NCBI GenBank assembly: GCA_943735955.1
Contig: OX030968.1
Span: 4,481,704-4,545,703 of the forward strand
Direction of reading: 5' to 3'
Length of the DNA stretch: 64,000 nucleotides
Source of the DNA: Piscicola geometra
Lineage: Eukaryota > Annelida > Clitellata > Hirudinida > Piscicolidae
The notes below the pieces were generated by a model, which made no database searches, was not told where the DNA came from, and worked only from the letters and a program-made list of their open reading frames with translations. A program made the translations under genes and the position numbers. This document shows, one piece after another, positions 1-33,555 of this stretch (positions are counted from its first letter, which is position 1; each line of letters begins with the position of its first letter).

Positions 1-32
1 CATCCATCCATCCATCCATCCAACCACATCAG

Positions 33-21783
<21,751 letters not shown>

Positions 21784-22185
21784 AGGCGATGTACGCTTCT
21801 TTTGTGTGTACACTCTTTGTGCACTCCCACACGCCCTCTCTACAACTGATGTGTACTCAATTATGAGCTATAGAAATGACTTATTGTAGTTGAACTTTTT
21901 TTAAATATCTTTTTATTATCTATCATGTCTTTATTTTTAATTTTTAATGATTTTTAATTCAATTTATTCAATAATTTGTTTCTCTGATCTTTGTAGTTCA
22001 TTGGAAGCTCTGAAACTAGCTCTTGCTGGGCTGCATCTATCACGAAAGGATGCGTGTCCTGCATTCATGTTGCATTTCACTGCATGAATCAGTTCAATGC
22101 ATGAATGCACCTTCCAAGACTTCTCTCGTCACATAGTTATTTATGCAATGTTCGACGAAAAGACGCAAAATCGAACTTTTCCGCT

Positions 22186-22241
22186 TTCGATTCGCACTCT
22201 ATTCGAATAGTACGCCTTCGATTCGCACTCTATTCGAATAG
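22186..22241 (+). repeat. Pair of 25-bp direct repeats with palindromic cores in the RPTP 3' region
   Basis: TTCGATTCGCACTCTATTCG plus AATAG occurs at 22186-22210 and again at 22217-22241. Each copy contains the 12-bp palindrome CTATTCGAATAG. They lie about 400 bp after the RPTP stop. Confidence 0.9.
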
Positions 22242-22425
22242 AGCGCTATAAGGTAATCTTCCTTTAAGGCGTTTTAATGCTTGTTTAGAGTTGAGAGACT
22301 GGACTTGGCACTTTCTGACTTTCCATCGTGTCTCGAACCGGCTGTTGGGGACAAACTTGAGTGTGTGACGTCATGTCAACTTGTTTTGTATTTTGTTAAT
22401 GTCTTTTATTTTTAATTGGTAGTTG

Positions 22426-22431
22426 AATAAA
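22426..22431 (+). terminator. Candidate RPTP polyadenylation signal
   Basis: AATAAA about 640 bp after the stop codon, in AT-rich sequence. It was chosen by motif and position only. Confidence 0.35.
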
Positions 22432-24560
22432 TTAATTTCTAATGGAATAATTTTAAATGGTAATTAAATAATTTAATTGGTAGTTAACTCATTTTTAATT
22501 GCTTAATCCTAATACGTTCACGCATGTGCGTTTGTGCAAGTGTCATTGTCTTCGTTTGTATGTTTGGGCAGGCCTTGGTTGAGTCACTAGTGCACGAGCA
22601 TTTCTGTATGCTTCACTGCTTTGTATTCTTTCATATACATAAGTGCACGAATGGATGTGGATGTGTGCATTGATGTGTAAATGGATGGATGTATGTGTAG
22701 CTGTGCGTGTAGATGGATGGATGTATGTGTAGCTGTGCGTGTAGATGGATGTGTGCATGGATGTGTGCATGGATGTGTAAGTGGATGCGTGCATGGATGC
22801 CCAGTGCTTGCGTCGACGTAGCCAATCGTGCTGACTGAATTTCACTTAATTCCTTCGTTCTAATTATTCGTCCAGCTGCTTTATTTAGCGCATACTCTCT
22901 TCCGAGCAATTTTATGTTTTTATGAGTTATTGATTTTGAAGTTTTTTATTTTATAGTTATATTATATTATTTATGTATATTATACTATATATATATATAT
23001 TATAATTATATAATATATATATATTATATATATATATATATTATATTATATATATATATTATATATATATTTATCTATTTAGAAATGGTTTCCAGAATGT
23101 TTTTTGACACCTGAAGCTTTAAATTGTGTTGAAATATTTTTGATGCCCTTAATCAAATCACAGTGAACTATAGTCAACTTCTTTTTTTAAAACTTTTTTT
23201 TCTTTTAACTTTTTAAAGTATTGTGTGTTTCTTACCTTTCATCTAATTTCATCTCTTTAAATTACCCCATAACACCTCATTCGATTTCTTCCTATTTTAA
23301 TTATCATTAAAATTTAAATTGGTTCAATTATTGTCATAATCATTCATTCTTTAATTATTATGCTTTACCCATGTCTTTTGGACGTTCCACAAAGATAAAT
23401 AAAAATGGTTTTTGATTAACTAATTCAATCAACTCATTATTAAGCGCTTTACTCAGTTGTTCTTTGTTATGTCTCCACTATGACGTGCGTGTTGCGAAGT
23501 TATTACAATTTTGATCATCTCATTTATATGTGTTTATTTTTCTAATTATATTTATAGATTTGTTTGTTTATTTTTATCTAAAATATAAATATATCCATTT
23601 TCGTATTTAACTTGATGCATTTGGGGTTTTATAATTAAATCCACTTTTAAATGGAAATGTATATAAAAATTCAGATATTAATCCCGTAATGAAGTATTAT
23701 TATAATTATTGTATTGCACCCTTTAGACGTACCTCTCTCTGAATCTTCTCCATTAGAGCTGTCTGTCCTTTTTGTAACATGTGTCATGGCTTTTAATTCT
23801 TTTCTCATGTTTAACTATTTCAGAGCTTTCCAAATTAATTTTCAAAGAAATTTTGATAATCGCTTCTAATCAGTCTCCCCTGTCTCCATAGGTCTCAGTG
23901 TGTGTATGTGTGTGTGTGTGTGTGTGTGTATGTGTGTGTGTAAGTCCTCCTTCAGAATGTTTAGTACTGCCACTTCTCCTTTAACCTTAAAACAGAACAA
24001 GTTAAATTCTCCAGAGGTATAAGTATATATTGCAGTATATAGGCCTTGCAATGCTAAACTTCCGTAATAACTTATTATTACTACTAATAAGGTAATACCG
24101 CACTTTATGCATGAAGCCAAAAAACGACAAATCATAATTTTTTAAAGAAATTGCTATTTGTATAAAAACGAAAAGGATGCTAAGTAATGGCTTCCATTAA
24201 TGTATCCAAACGTGTGAACGCCTGAAAAGACAAGTTTCGTACAATTATTAAATGCTTTCAAGATGGAGTCCAAAGCGTCCATGTTGTGTGCATATTATTT
24301 TCCTCTGTCTAGCGCTAATGAGAATATATTTTAATATTAACCATTGTGTCATTAAACTGATAGAGTTAATTTCTTTTCATTTGAATAGCTTGGTTTAGTT
24401 GAGAATATATAGAAAAATGCTATCTTAATGATGAAAAAACTATTAAAAAAACTAATGAAATTTCATCCACTACAGAGGTCATAAAACCTGCAGTGGTTTA
24501 AATTCCTAAATTAATCTAATAGTTACATTATGAAAATAAACATAATATACAGAGGTTTGA
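22432..24560. other. AT-rich intergenic region with short repeats, no gene seen
   Basis: Contains ATGGATGTGTGCATGGATG-type tandem repeats (22640-22800), AT-rich dinucleotides (22960-23080) and a GT tract (23898-23941). No convincing exon was found on either strand. Confidence 0.6.
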
Positions 24561-24636
24561 GGTTCTAGTGCGTTTACACCACTTCAATACGTCATTTTTC
24601 CCAGGACCCAACCACCATTTTTCGACGCGGAAAATA

Positions 24637-24872
24637 CACCACGACCACAATCACGCCACACAACAACCACACCACGACCACAGTCACGCCACACAACAAC
24701 CACACCACGACCACAGTCACGCCACACAACAACCACACCACGACCACAGTCACGCCACACAACAACCACACCACGACCACAGTCACGCCACACAACAACC
24801 ACACCACGACCACAGTCACGCCACACAACAACCACACCACGACCACAATCACGCCACACAACAACCACACGG
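24637..24872 (+). repeat. 33-bp minisatellite, seven copies
   Basis: Seven near-identical tandem units built of CACCACGACCACAGTCACGC plus CACACAACAACCA. The period is a multiple of three, so several frames are open, including HHDHSHATQQP repeats. No splice context or gene similarity supports translation. Confidence 0.95.
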
Positions 24873-24899
24873 AGCCCTATTTTGAAAAGTACACAGATG

Positions 24900-25550
24900 A
24901 GAAAATCTGAATTTAAATAATTTTCATAACCAAGACTAATTTATTTTTAAAAGTTATATGGTGTGCGCGCGAGATATTTTTGAGATCCGATGAATTGAAA
25001 ATCGAAAGAATGTTTTTAAGTAAAATTCATCAAATGCACGTGAAGACAAAAAAAGTGTAAAAAAATGTTTTGAAGTCATAACCCTAGTGTTGACTGCTTT
25101 TATATGTTTGGTTGTTATTTATTATTAAAGTTAGGTCTAAAGAGTAATTTTGTTCTCATTTTCTGTAAATTCTAGGGGTTTACTAGGCTTTAAAAAAGCA
25201 CTGAGGATTTTAAAACATCCGGATGTTTACTTAATTTAATCGCTAATTACTTTCTTAGTCAGAAGAGAGTGAAATGTCAAATAAATACACTAAATCTGTA
25301 AAGTCGTGCGGTTAATTAGATGTTGGAATAGGATACAATTATAAATGGGCAAAAGAAACTAAAAATGTTTTTATTTTTTTAAATTACATAACTGGATACA
25401 TTGATACAGTGAGTTTGGCAAAAGATGCAGAGCTCTGATAGGAGGCATTGATCTTTTGGTACTGGAGTCCAAACATTTTTGTTTGGAATTAAATGCCAAC
25501 AATCTTTAAATGATGCTTTGCGGCGAGTAAAGCGTCGACTTTTAAATTTA
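24900..25550. other. AT-rich spacer, nothing recognised
   Basis: No repeat array, exon or transposon terminus was recognised in this stretch. Confidence 0.5.
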
Positions 25551-25553
25551 GAA

Positions 25554-25710
25554 GTAGAACCGGGTACCCGAGTGTATCTGCGAGCCTCCTATGGCAACGG
25601 GAATGAAAAGTTAAATCGGGATTTGGGAAAAGTCGGAAGCCGTGAAAGAGATTTCGGGAGGGAACGGGAACCAACATTTAAATCAAAAACGGAAAAAATA
25701 CGAGAACAGA
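25554..25710 (+). mobile_element. Truncated relic of the same hAT family as 16124-17601
   Basis: Starting ACCGGGTACCCG and continuing with AACGGGAATGAAAAGTTAAA and GGGAACGGGAACCAACATTT, it matches the reverse complement of the right end of the intron 18 element. It contains an unrelated insert of about 28 bp and has lost the outermost TIR bases. Confidence 0.78.
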
Positions 25711-26159
25711 ATTAATCGGTATGAAAATTGTTTTCTGATCATCGTGATATTTTTGACCCAGTGGGGGATCGAGAGAAGGTCAAATGGAGAGAAGGTAATA
25801 GTATTGAGCGACAAAATGTTAGCACGCGATGAATGGTGATATTTTTGAAAAAAATAAAGTGAAAGTTTGATTAACCACAAAGAGGGTGGTTGAGGGCTGA
25901 TTGGGTGCACAAAAGTTAGTTTAGGGTTTATTGGGTGCAAAGTGGGTGGTTGAAGACTGATTGGGTGCAGGGATGAAGGTTAATTTAATTATCGTTTATT
26001 TAAATAATAATAAAAAACTTTAAATAACTTCCCAAGTGAAGCTGCGTGCACTAACTTGTTATACGCTAAATAAAACGCTATTTAGAAAATATTTTTATTG
26101 AAAATCAGAATCCAAAATAGAAGAAAATTTCATTTTTCTAAGATTCTTTATTGCAAATT

Positions 26160-26580
26160 GTTTGAGTATGTATCTATGCACTGTCATGAGACACATACCA
26201 GTCTTCCATCATAGTTGAAAACTTTTTTTAGCAATCCATAAAGTAGAAATGCTCTTTCATTGGACACATCTCGCACTTCGTCAGCAAATACGCTGAACCA
26301 TCCGCCAGCTTTATTGACATCTTTCAGAATGTACCCTTTTATTTGACTGTCCTTTTCATGAGCTTATTTTGAATCTGGGAGCATTTTTGAAGTGGTATTT
26401 TGAAATACCTGACGGCTTCGATTCGGAACTACAAAAGTGCTGGGAAGGTTCCACTTTTTCTTTCTTCAGCGAAATATTTGGAGTCCTTTTTATATCGCCG
26501 TAAAATATAATCGTATTAATTGTATTTATGAAAAATAAATTAAAATTTGGCCCCGATGCCCCTTCCTGGATCCGCCACTG
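26160..26580 (-). mobile_element. hAT relic with CAGTGGCGGATCCAG terminus
   Basis: On the minus strand the element starts at 26580 with CAGTGGCGGATCCAGGAAGG, a familiar hAT-type terminus. Further in (26330-26210) a fragment reads GGWFSVFADEVRDVSNERAF, like the catalytic-region motif of ZMYM/DUF4371-type hAT transposases. The opposite end was not found. Confidence 0.65.
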
Positions 26581-26639
26581 AGACGCATTTGAGATTGATG
26601 ACTTTTTGAGAATTAAATATAGAAACATTAAAATCAAAA

Positions 26640-27715
26640 AATAATTTTTTTAATAATCTTACTTAGACTATGTTCTTACTTTGACTGTGTTCTAGGATAT
26701 TGTGCGCAGTTTTGGAATAAAAAAAATCGTTTAATAACTTTATTCCATGATATCAAGATTTTAATATTTATGCATTTCATTTTTGTCTTCTTTTTAATGT
26801 CAATAAATTTTTACAAATTACAAAACCAAAAAAAGACCTAGGCTACGTAGCCTGGCTACGTAGGGTTCTGTCCAAAAAATATTATTTTGAATAAAAGATT
26901 CGAATCTTTTACAAAAATTGAATATTTAAAACGGTTCATAAAGTGTAAATTTTTAACTTAATAGAAATCATTTACTTGGCCAACTTAAAGCTGGAATTTT
27001 TCCATTTTTAAGATAGAGAACACTGAATGGAAGACTGGTGGGTAAATCTAAGAAGAACAAAATGGTCATTAGCAGCGTTCTCAAAATACGAAAAAAAACT
27101 GCAAACGATATTATGGGTGGCCCAAGACAGAGTCAGATTCCGTTTGTCGTCTTATCAATGTGCAATAAAATAGGAAGAAAAGAAATTAGTCAAAATTAAA
27201 AGAAAATGCACTCAATTTAAAAAAGTAACTAGAATCTTTAATTACAAGATCATGATTCACATAGTGTCTGTGTTTTGAATTAGTGTGTACTGTGAATTTG
27301 TTTCTATGTGACACATACTCACAAACACATGTGCCAAAATATTTTCGTATATAAGTCATTTTACGAATCCGAGTGGAGATTTATTTAATCTGCTGCTACA
27401 AAGTCTCCTCGACATGGTTTTTAGAAAATCTTATTACTTAATAGTTTGCCTTTCCAATAATAATTTTTATAATTTTCCAAAACAATCAATTTTCGTGATC
27501 CCCTTCAAATGATGTAACCACTCTCAAACCACTTTCACCCACTGCCTATAGAAATCTATTTGATTTGATTTGATTTGACTCAATAGAAATTAAAACTAAA
27601 AGTGTGTATTCTTTGTTTTTACGTCAAAGTGACGTTCACATATTTGTTGATAATATTTCACTTTATACTTATTTGTTAAGGACCTTAAGTTAAGTTAAGG
27701 TAGGATTAAACTTAA
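26640..27715. other. AT-rich spacer, no gene seen
   Basis: Contains a short doubled palindrome CTACGTAG...CTACGTAG at about 26840-26866. Otherwise nothing was recognised. Confidence 0.5.
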
Positions 27716-27717
27716 AT

Positions 27718-27810
27718 GAAATTTAATGCTGGTTTAATGATTAAACTTTAATCATTAAATCATTCAACTTTAATCATTAAAGTTTAATCATTAAACCAGC
27801 ATTAAATTTC
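27718..27810. repeat. 93-bp near-perfect inverted repeat (hairpin)
   Basis: Left arm GAAATTTAATGCTGGTTTAA... is mirrored by ...TTAAACCAGCATTAAATTTC. The arms are about 42 bp with one mismatch around a roughly 9-bp loop. It lies 150 bp upstream of the Ly6-like gene A. Confidence 0.9.
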
Positions 27811-27956
27811 AATTAGTTACAATGCATTTTCTTAACTTCAAATTTTAACACATTTTTCGTTACTTCTTTTCAAATTATCTAATCAACCCTCAATCTCCCT
27901 TCCACTCACTCCCAATAGCACTCTACTGTTCACAAATCCACAACTCACATCCACAG

Positions 27957-28128
27957 ATGAACTCATCAAGAACCCTTATGAGCACAGGCTTGGTGTTGCT
28001 AGCGATCTTCTGTGCGGCAGACGCCTTGAGGTGTTTCAAACAGTCAACTTGTGCAGAGATGGCCACCATTGAAGAGTGCAGCGGAAATGAAACTAACTCT
28101 TGCCACATCACGCTTTTAAAAGCTGGCG
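27957..28128 (+). CDS. Ly6-like A exon 1: signal peptide and first half of the LU domain
   Basis: From ATG to donor GGCG|GTTAGG, leaving in phase 1. The first 80 bp differ from gene B exon 1 at about three positions. The remainder is strongly diverged. Confidence 0.82.
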
Positions 28129-29530
28129 GTTAGGGGTTTGAGTGTGTGGTTTAATCAGATTTTAGGATTTGTTCTTCATAGCTAGTTGTGAGTTTAGTTT
28201 GTTTCTCAAAGATGTTTGTAAGATTAAATTTTTTTTTCAATCTTATATTCAATAAACCTCAAATCCTATTTAAACTCAAATTCATCTCCAATTTATATGA
28301 GTCTTCGTTTCTTTTTACCATTTACCGCTGCTTCTGCGTTTTCGCTATATTATTTTCTATGTTTTTTTGTTGTTTTAAATCTGACTTTTATTTGAATATT
28401 TTTTTATACAAATAAGTTTAAATCTTTTATTTCGTGAATTAAAATCGAGATAACAGTCGTCGTCGATGTGGTCTTTGAAACGGCACTACAGTTTATGAGG
28501 GTGCTGTTGTAATTCACGTTAAATATTTTGCTTTTTGGTAATTGCTTTTCAATAATAATTATTATAATAAAATAATTTAAATTAAAAACTTTAGCAAACT
28601 TTTTGTGATTGAAATGTATTTCTGTTTTGATAAACGTGCTTTGAATAAGTGTATTTATGATTTCTTTCTGCATAGAATTAGATCACATTTCTCGCTCATG
28701 GTGCGTTTTTGCAACATTTTGCCCCACTAAAACTTATCAAGCAATTGTTTTGAATTTTGCTTGTGTTATTATTATAACCATATAATGCAAGTCTAAATGT
28801 AAAATTCATGTTGACAACTTTATTTCATGTAGTGGTTATAAATGGGTTAACCCATTCGATGAAATATTAGCTTGTTTTTCTTATCATAGTCGCCACCACC
28901 ACCATCATCACCATCATTATCGTCATAAGAGTCATAATCGTAATCATTTTAGTTTTCTTCATCATCTTCATTCTCATCTTTATAGCAATTATTCTTCACA
29001 AACCTCATTTGTGAATCTTTTTTATTCAACTTCTCTTGCCACCACTACACCACGACACCACAGGAAAGGATGTATGTGTGAGAAGCTGTAATTCTGACGA
29101 TAAAAACGTGTGTGAACCCATCAACAGAGGCACAGAGTGTTATTGCCAGAGTAAGCAGCTGTGGCAGTTGTTGTTTTTTTTGTAAGAATTGTTGTTTTTG
29201 AGATTTTCTTGACTTTTGTTATTGTTGTTTTAGTATTTGCTGATGTTTCTTTCAAGTTAGTTCAAATATTCATTTAATTCTCCATTTTTTCGATTTCAAC
29301 TTTCAGTTCACCACTCAATTTCCTATTCTTTCTAACCAACGCCCTTTGTCCTCACTTCAGCTGACCTGTGTAACACAGAAGATTATGTGCGTACAGGCAC
29401 TGTCAAACCCCATGTCACAACCACTGTCCCTGGAAATAGTTCAACGCCTATTCAGTCAAGCAGTGTTTCAACCACCGCTTCTGTCGCTCTTGTGGTCTCT
29501 GCAGTCATGGCTGCATTTCTCATGGGCTGA
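27957..29530 (+). CDS. Ly6/uPAR-like GPI-anchored protein, gene A (3 exons)
   Basis: Small secreted three-finger (LU) domain protein, predicted 142 residues, joined from 27957-28128, 29064-29150 and 29361-29530 with phase-1 introns. Signal peptide MNSSRTLMSTGLVLLAIFCA; the mature chain starts near LRCF. It has ten cysteines in LU order (C-x5-C-x8-C-x7-C-x12-C-x3-C-x7-C-x8-C-x-C-x4-C) ending in the diagnostic TDLCN. A Thr/Ser/Pro stalk follows, then a hydrophobic C-terminus (SVALVVSAVMAAFLMG) typical of a GPI-attachment signal. It should sit on the outer cell surface; the ligand is unknown. If intron 1 were retained, a stop would follow at once (28131). It is paralogous to gene B at 50793. The start ATG follows an acceptor-like CCACAG, so a 5' UTR exon may exist upstream. 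Confidence 0.85.
29064..29150 (+). CDS. Ly6-like A exon 2: second half of the LU domain
   Basis: Acceptor CACCACAG, donor CAGA|GTAAGC. It encodes KDVCVRSCNSDDKNVCEPIN then RGTECYCQ. Confidence 0.87.
29361..29530 (+). CDS. Ly6-like A exon 3: DLCN, Thr-rich stalk, GPI signal
   Basis: Acceptor CACTTCAG. It encodes TDLCNTEDYVRTGTVKPHVT and the hydrophobic tail, stopping at TGA 29528. The tail-coding part is nearly identical to gene B. Confidence 0.88.
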
Positions 29531-29629
29531 TGAGGGGTGCATGAATAGTGGAGAGTGCCTTAAATATTTTCCAATTGTCAATTTAAATATTCATGAAGTT
29601 TCAAGACTCTAGTGCACTCACGAAATCTG

Positions 29630-29635
29630 AATAAA
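29630..29635 (+). terminator. Polyadenylation signal of Ly6-like gene A
   Basis: AATAAA 100 bp after the stop codon in AT-rich sequence. Confidence 0.6.
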
Positions 29636-29639
29636 AATT

Positions 29640-30725
29640 CTTCTCGAAAGCGAGTATATAATTTAATAAATAAATTTTATTTATAATAAAAAACGTCATC
29701 TTACATTGTTTTCAAATTACAAACATATCAACAAGTTTTTATTTAAAACTTAATTTGCTGTTGTTCATATTACTAGCAATCCTCACTGAGGAAAACAAAA
29801 TATTATAACTAAATAAAATTATTTCTTTGCTAACTTGAAGCTGCATGTTTTATTCAAAAGTATGTTTGCTTCTTCAACTGCCACTAAACCTTTTCTAGCC
29901 TATAAGTTCTATTTCACTAGTTTATTTTTAGTTCGACAATATCATGTTTAATTATTCAATCATAAGATTCACAGTTCTTGTTTGCACATTTTTGAAACTT
30001 CAATAAGAAACAAAGTTGGAGAATTGTTTAAACTTCAAATGAGAATCAATCGTTATTTTCAACTAAAAAAATTAATTATAATCTAAAAAAGTATAAAGTG
30101 AAATTAACTGAAGTTCACTAAACAGTTGACTAAAATGGGTGTGGAAAATAAATTAAAATATTATGAATAAACATATAAATTGCTCAAGTATTTTATTGAT
30201 TCAAAGCAAAATAGGGTTGAATAATTTTACGGATTTTTCCAGATTTTTAATTATAGTTTTAGTTCGAAATGCAAATTCATATTTATAAGTGACATATTTT
30301 ATTATTTTTCTTTTTTCGAAAATTCCTTCGCTCTAGTATGGAGCGGTTTCTGTAAAATTAATTGGATGAATAAATGGATCATCATCAGCACTTCAGGTGA
30401 ATGGAATAATGCAGAGAAAGGTTAAAAGTGAAAGAATTGATAGATATAAGAAATACAGATAGGTAATAAGTACAATAAAATAACTAAAAAAAGTTGTGAT
30501 AGTAAGTTAAAAAATACAATATAAAAATTAAGAAAACAGAACACTGTTTTAATGCTTTCGGATATAAATCCATTTAGAAGATTTCCCAAGGAGCTAATTT
30601 ATATCGTTTCTAATCCTCATTCGCATTGTTATCATATTCGTTATCATCGTCATCACAATCATCTGCATCATATCCATCATCGTCCTCGCAATCATCATCA
30701 TCACCTTAGACTTTAGGGGTTGTGC
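29640..30725. other. AT-rich spacer, nothing recognised
   Basis: No convincing exon or transposon ends. A TCATCG-rich tract begins at about 30640. Confidence 0.5.
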
Positions 30726-30774
30726 AAACTTGATTGATGCATGTCTTCACACACAACTCGTTCTGATGATGACC

Positions 30775-31118
<344 letters not shown>

Positions 31119-31139
31119 GGGGAATGTTAGATTGAGATC

Positions 31140-32098
31140 ATGTATAAGGCGCATCTTGTATTTTAATTTTGAACGAACAAAAAACGTGATAAAAACATTT
31201 TAACTACATTTTTATAATTAAATTTTTTTTTAAATATATATGTAAAGGTTAACTCACTCCACAAAAACAATGTGTTTCGTTCTCTTCGCAGACTCTGAAT
31301 CTAATATGAACTGATGGTGTTGATAATGAACATGAAAATTATAATCTTCTCCATCATCATCTTTATTATCATTATCGTCATCTGGGATGGCACAAATCCA
31401 GATTTGTGAAAACCAAACCTTAATTAAATCTTTTTTTGAATGTATGAAAGCAAATCTTTGACAATTTATTTAACTTTTAAAATTTAAATTTAAATCGGAA
31501 GCAAAAAATGTAAAAAAATTTCTAAACTAGATTGAATCTTTTGAAAATTAATCAAAAACTTTGCCTACATTGTATGATATTTAAAATTGTTTAAGTTGAA
31601 TCTTAACAACAACAAAAATTTCTAAAATTATATTAAATCAAATTTTCACGGTTTTTGCTAACGCAAACTCTCAACCTTATCAGGGCATGTATAAATAAAT
31701 GGGTTTCAATGAAGAAATAATTATCTCATATATTCGAAAAAGCACCTTATATCTGAATTAATGACTTTTGTACAAGTTGCGTAAACCAGGATTTTGGAGC
31801 ACTAAATTTTTTGTGAGATACCAATTCATGAATCTCAGAAAACCCAATAAACTAGTGAAGTTAAATCAAAATCTTGTTAAATCAAACTTTATTTATCGAA
31901 TTTTAATGCTAAGAGATTTTATCCTAAAAAGTTCCTCCTGTGGAAGATTCATCTTGGGGATACTCAACTTGAATAAACGAAATTTTTAATAAAACTGAAA
32001 TCAACGAGACTTTCATTGGCAGTGAACTTTTAACACAAATAAAATCATTTCTTGATTAAAATTAATTGTTGTAAAAATAAAGTTAAAATACCCATAAT
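31140..32098. other. AT-rich spacer, no gene seen
   Basis: Begins with ATGTATAAGGCGCATC, a possible fragment of the MITE family described at 35505 and 56421. Otherwise nothing was recognised. Confidence 0.45.
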
Positions 32099-32100
32099 TA

Positions 32101-32888
32101 GGGGGAGGTACCACAAGATGGAACGATTTTTAGACGGAGCCTCATAGCTCAATTACATAGCCAGTAACGTAAATTGAAATTTACCCAGCCATTATATTGA
32201 CTCTTTCTCTAACTATATCAACTTCAACATTAGAAATAAAGAATAAAGAAATATGAGTTTATTAACCTCAAAAATGAACACTTAAAAATTCCATCCTGAG
32301 CAACTGGGTTCGCAAGATGGAATGCTTAGTTGCTTAAGATGAAATAATATTGTATGTCATGAAAATTGTAATTTAAACATTTTACTTATTATCCGACTAT
32401 CTTATTTATCTAAAAAAAATCCTTTTTCCGCTTTTCAATACTGATCATTCCAAAAAATCTTTATTCATTCTGGAACATGTAGTCTTTCAGTTTTATCTCA
32501 AATGTCATTTAAAAACGCTCTATGACCATGCTACACATCCATGGTTACAACAGACTAATAACTAATTTATTCCTTATACTACTTGCACATAATGAAACTG
32601 TAGTGCATCATCTAATTAATAATAATAAAATAGATATTATACTCCTTCGGATGTGAGGAAAAAACAACAAAACGTTATCTCCTAACCTTTAAACTATTCT
32701 TTTGGAAATCAGTTTTTCAATTATTATTATAATTGAATGAGACAACTTTCAGAAACGAAACCAACTCACAAATGTGCTTAGAAGACGGATGCATGAATAA
32801 AAAATTGGAAAAATTATTTTATACATCGCATAGCTGTAAGTGAGCTTGTTCCATCTTAGAAACCGGTTCATCTTGAGCAACCTCTCCC
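32101..32888. mobile_element. 788-bp MITE-like element with TA target duplication, copy 1
   Basis: Bounded by TA|GGGGGAGGTACCACAAGATG and, in reverse complement, TA|GGGAGAGGTTGCTCAAGATG, giving imperfect TIRs of about 25 bp and a TA duplication as in Tc1/mariner-type elements. No transposase frame remains. A second copy at 43783-48389 aligns along its length and carries later insertions. Confidence 0.85.
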
Positions 32889-32889
32889 T

Positions 32890-33555
32890 ACATGTTTTAA
32901 ATATATATATAACTGAAATAATTTAAAACGCATGGATGGAGTTTCGTAAGATAAATCCTCAGGCCCTCATCAAAATCATTGTTAATTTATAAATATAATT
33001 TCTATAAATCAAATACAAATAAATTATTTTTTTATCCAATTTTGATTTGTTTATATTTAAATTAAATCCGCACAAATCCTCCCATTTGAGGTCTTTATGA
33101 TTTATGGCACTCCAGATCATCATCATAACCATCACCGTCATCTTCATCGTGACCACAATCATAACACAAGGCAACAAAAACAAAAACAAATTCTGCTGTC
33201 TGAACTTTTTGAACTGATTTATACAGAATTTTAGCTGCTGATTTAAAAAATGATTTCAGTTTTTCTGTATCAAGGTCAAGTTTTTAAGCTATTCAAATTT
33301 TAAAAATTTGCAATTTTTAATGTAATCTTTCTGACATTTGTTGCTCTTTTTTCATATTTTTATATTACTATTTTTTTTTAGTCTGTTTATTTGAAAAAAT
33401 GATTTCTAATAGAACATAAATTTAACATATTTAAAACTTCAAATTTATCAGTTTTTTAAATGGTAAGTATAGGTGAAAATAACATAAAAAGAATTTCAAG
33501 TTTTTCATTAAACAATCAAGGAATAAAATTTATTTTTTTGCAATTTCTAGAGTGC
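32890..33555. other. AT-rich spacer, no gene seen
   Basis: No splice-compatible exon or repeat array was recognised. Confidence 0.45.

Noticed and set aside
24568..24885. HHDHSHATQQP repeat protein, or a CRISPR-like array
   Set aside because: The 33-bp units are head to tail with no unique spacers, so it is a minisatellite. There is no gene context, and the genome is eukaryotic.
25479..25715. 78-codon basic open frame
   Set aside because: It overlaps a relic of the hAT element found in RPTP intron 18 and has no independent support.
26840..26866. Doubled CTACGTAG palindrome as a regulatory site
   Set aside because: Too short and isolated to support a function. It may be a transposon end, but no partner terminus was found.
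27957..29530. Secreted three-finger toxin gene
   Set aside because: The fold family is shared, but the Thr-rich stalk and hydrophobic GPI-attachment signal indicate a membrane-anchored Ly6/uPAR-type surface protein.
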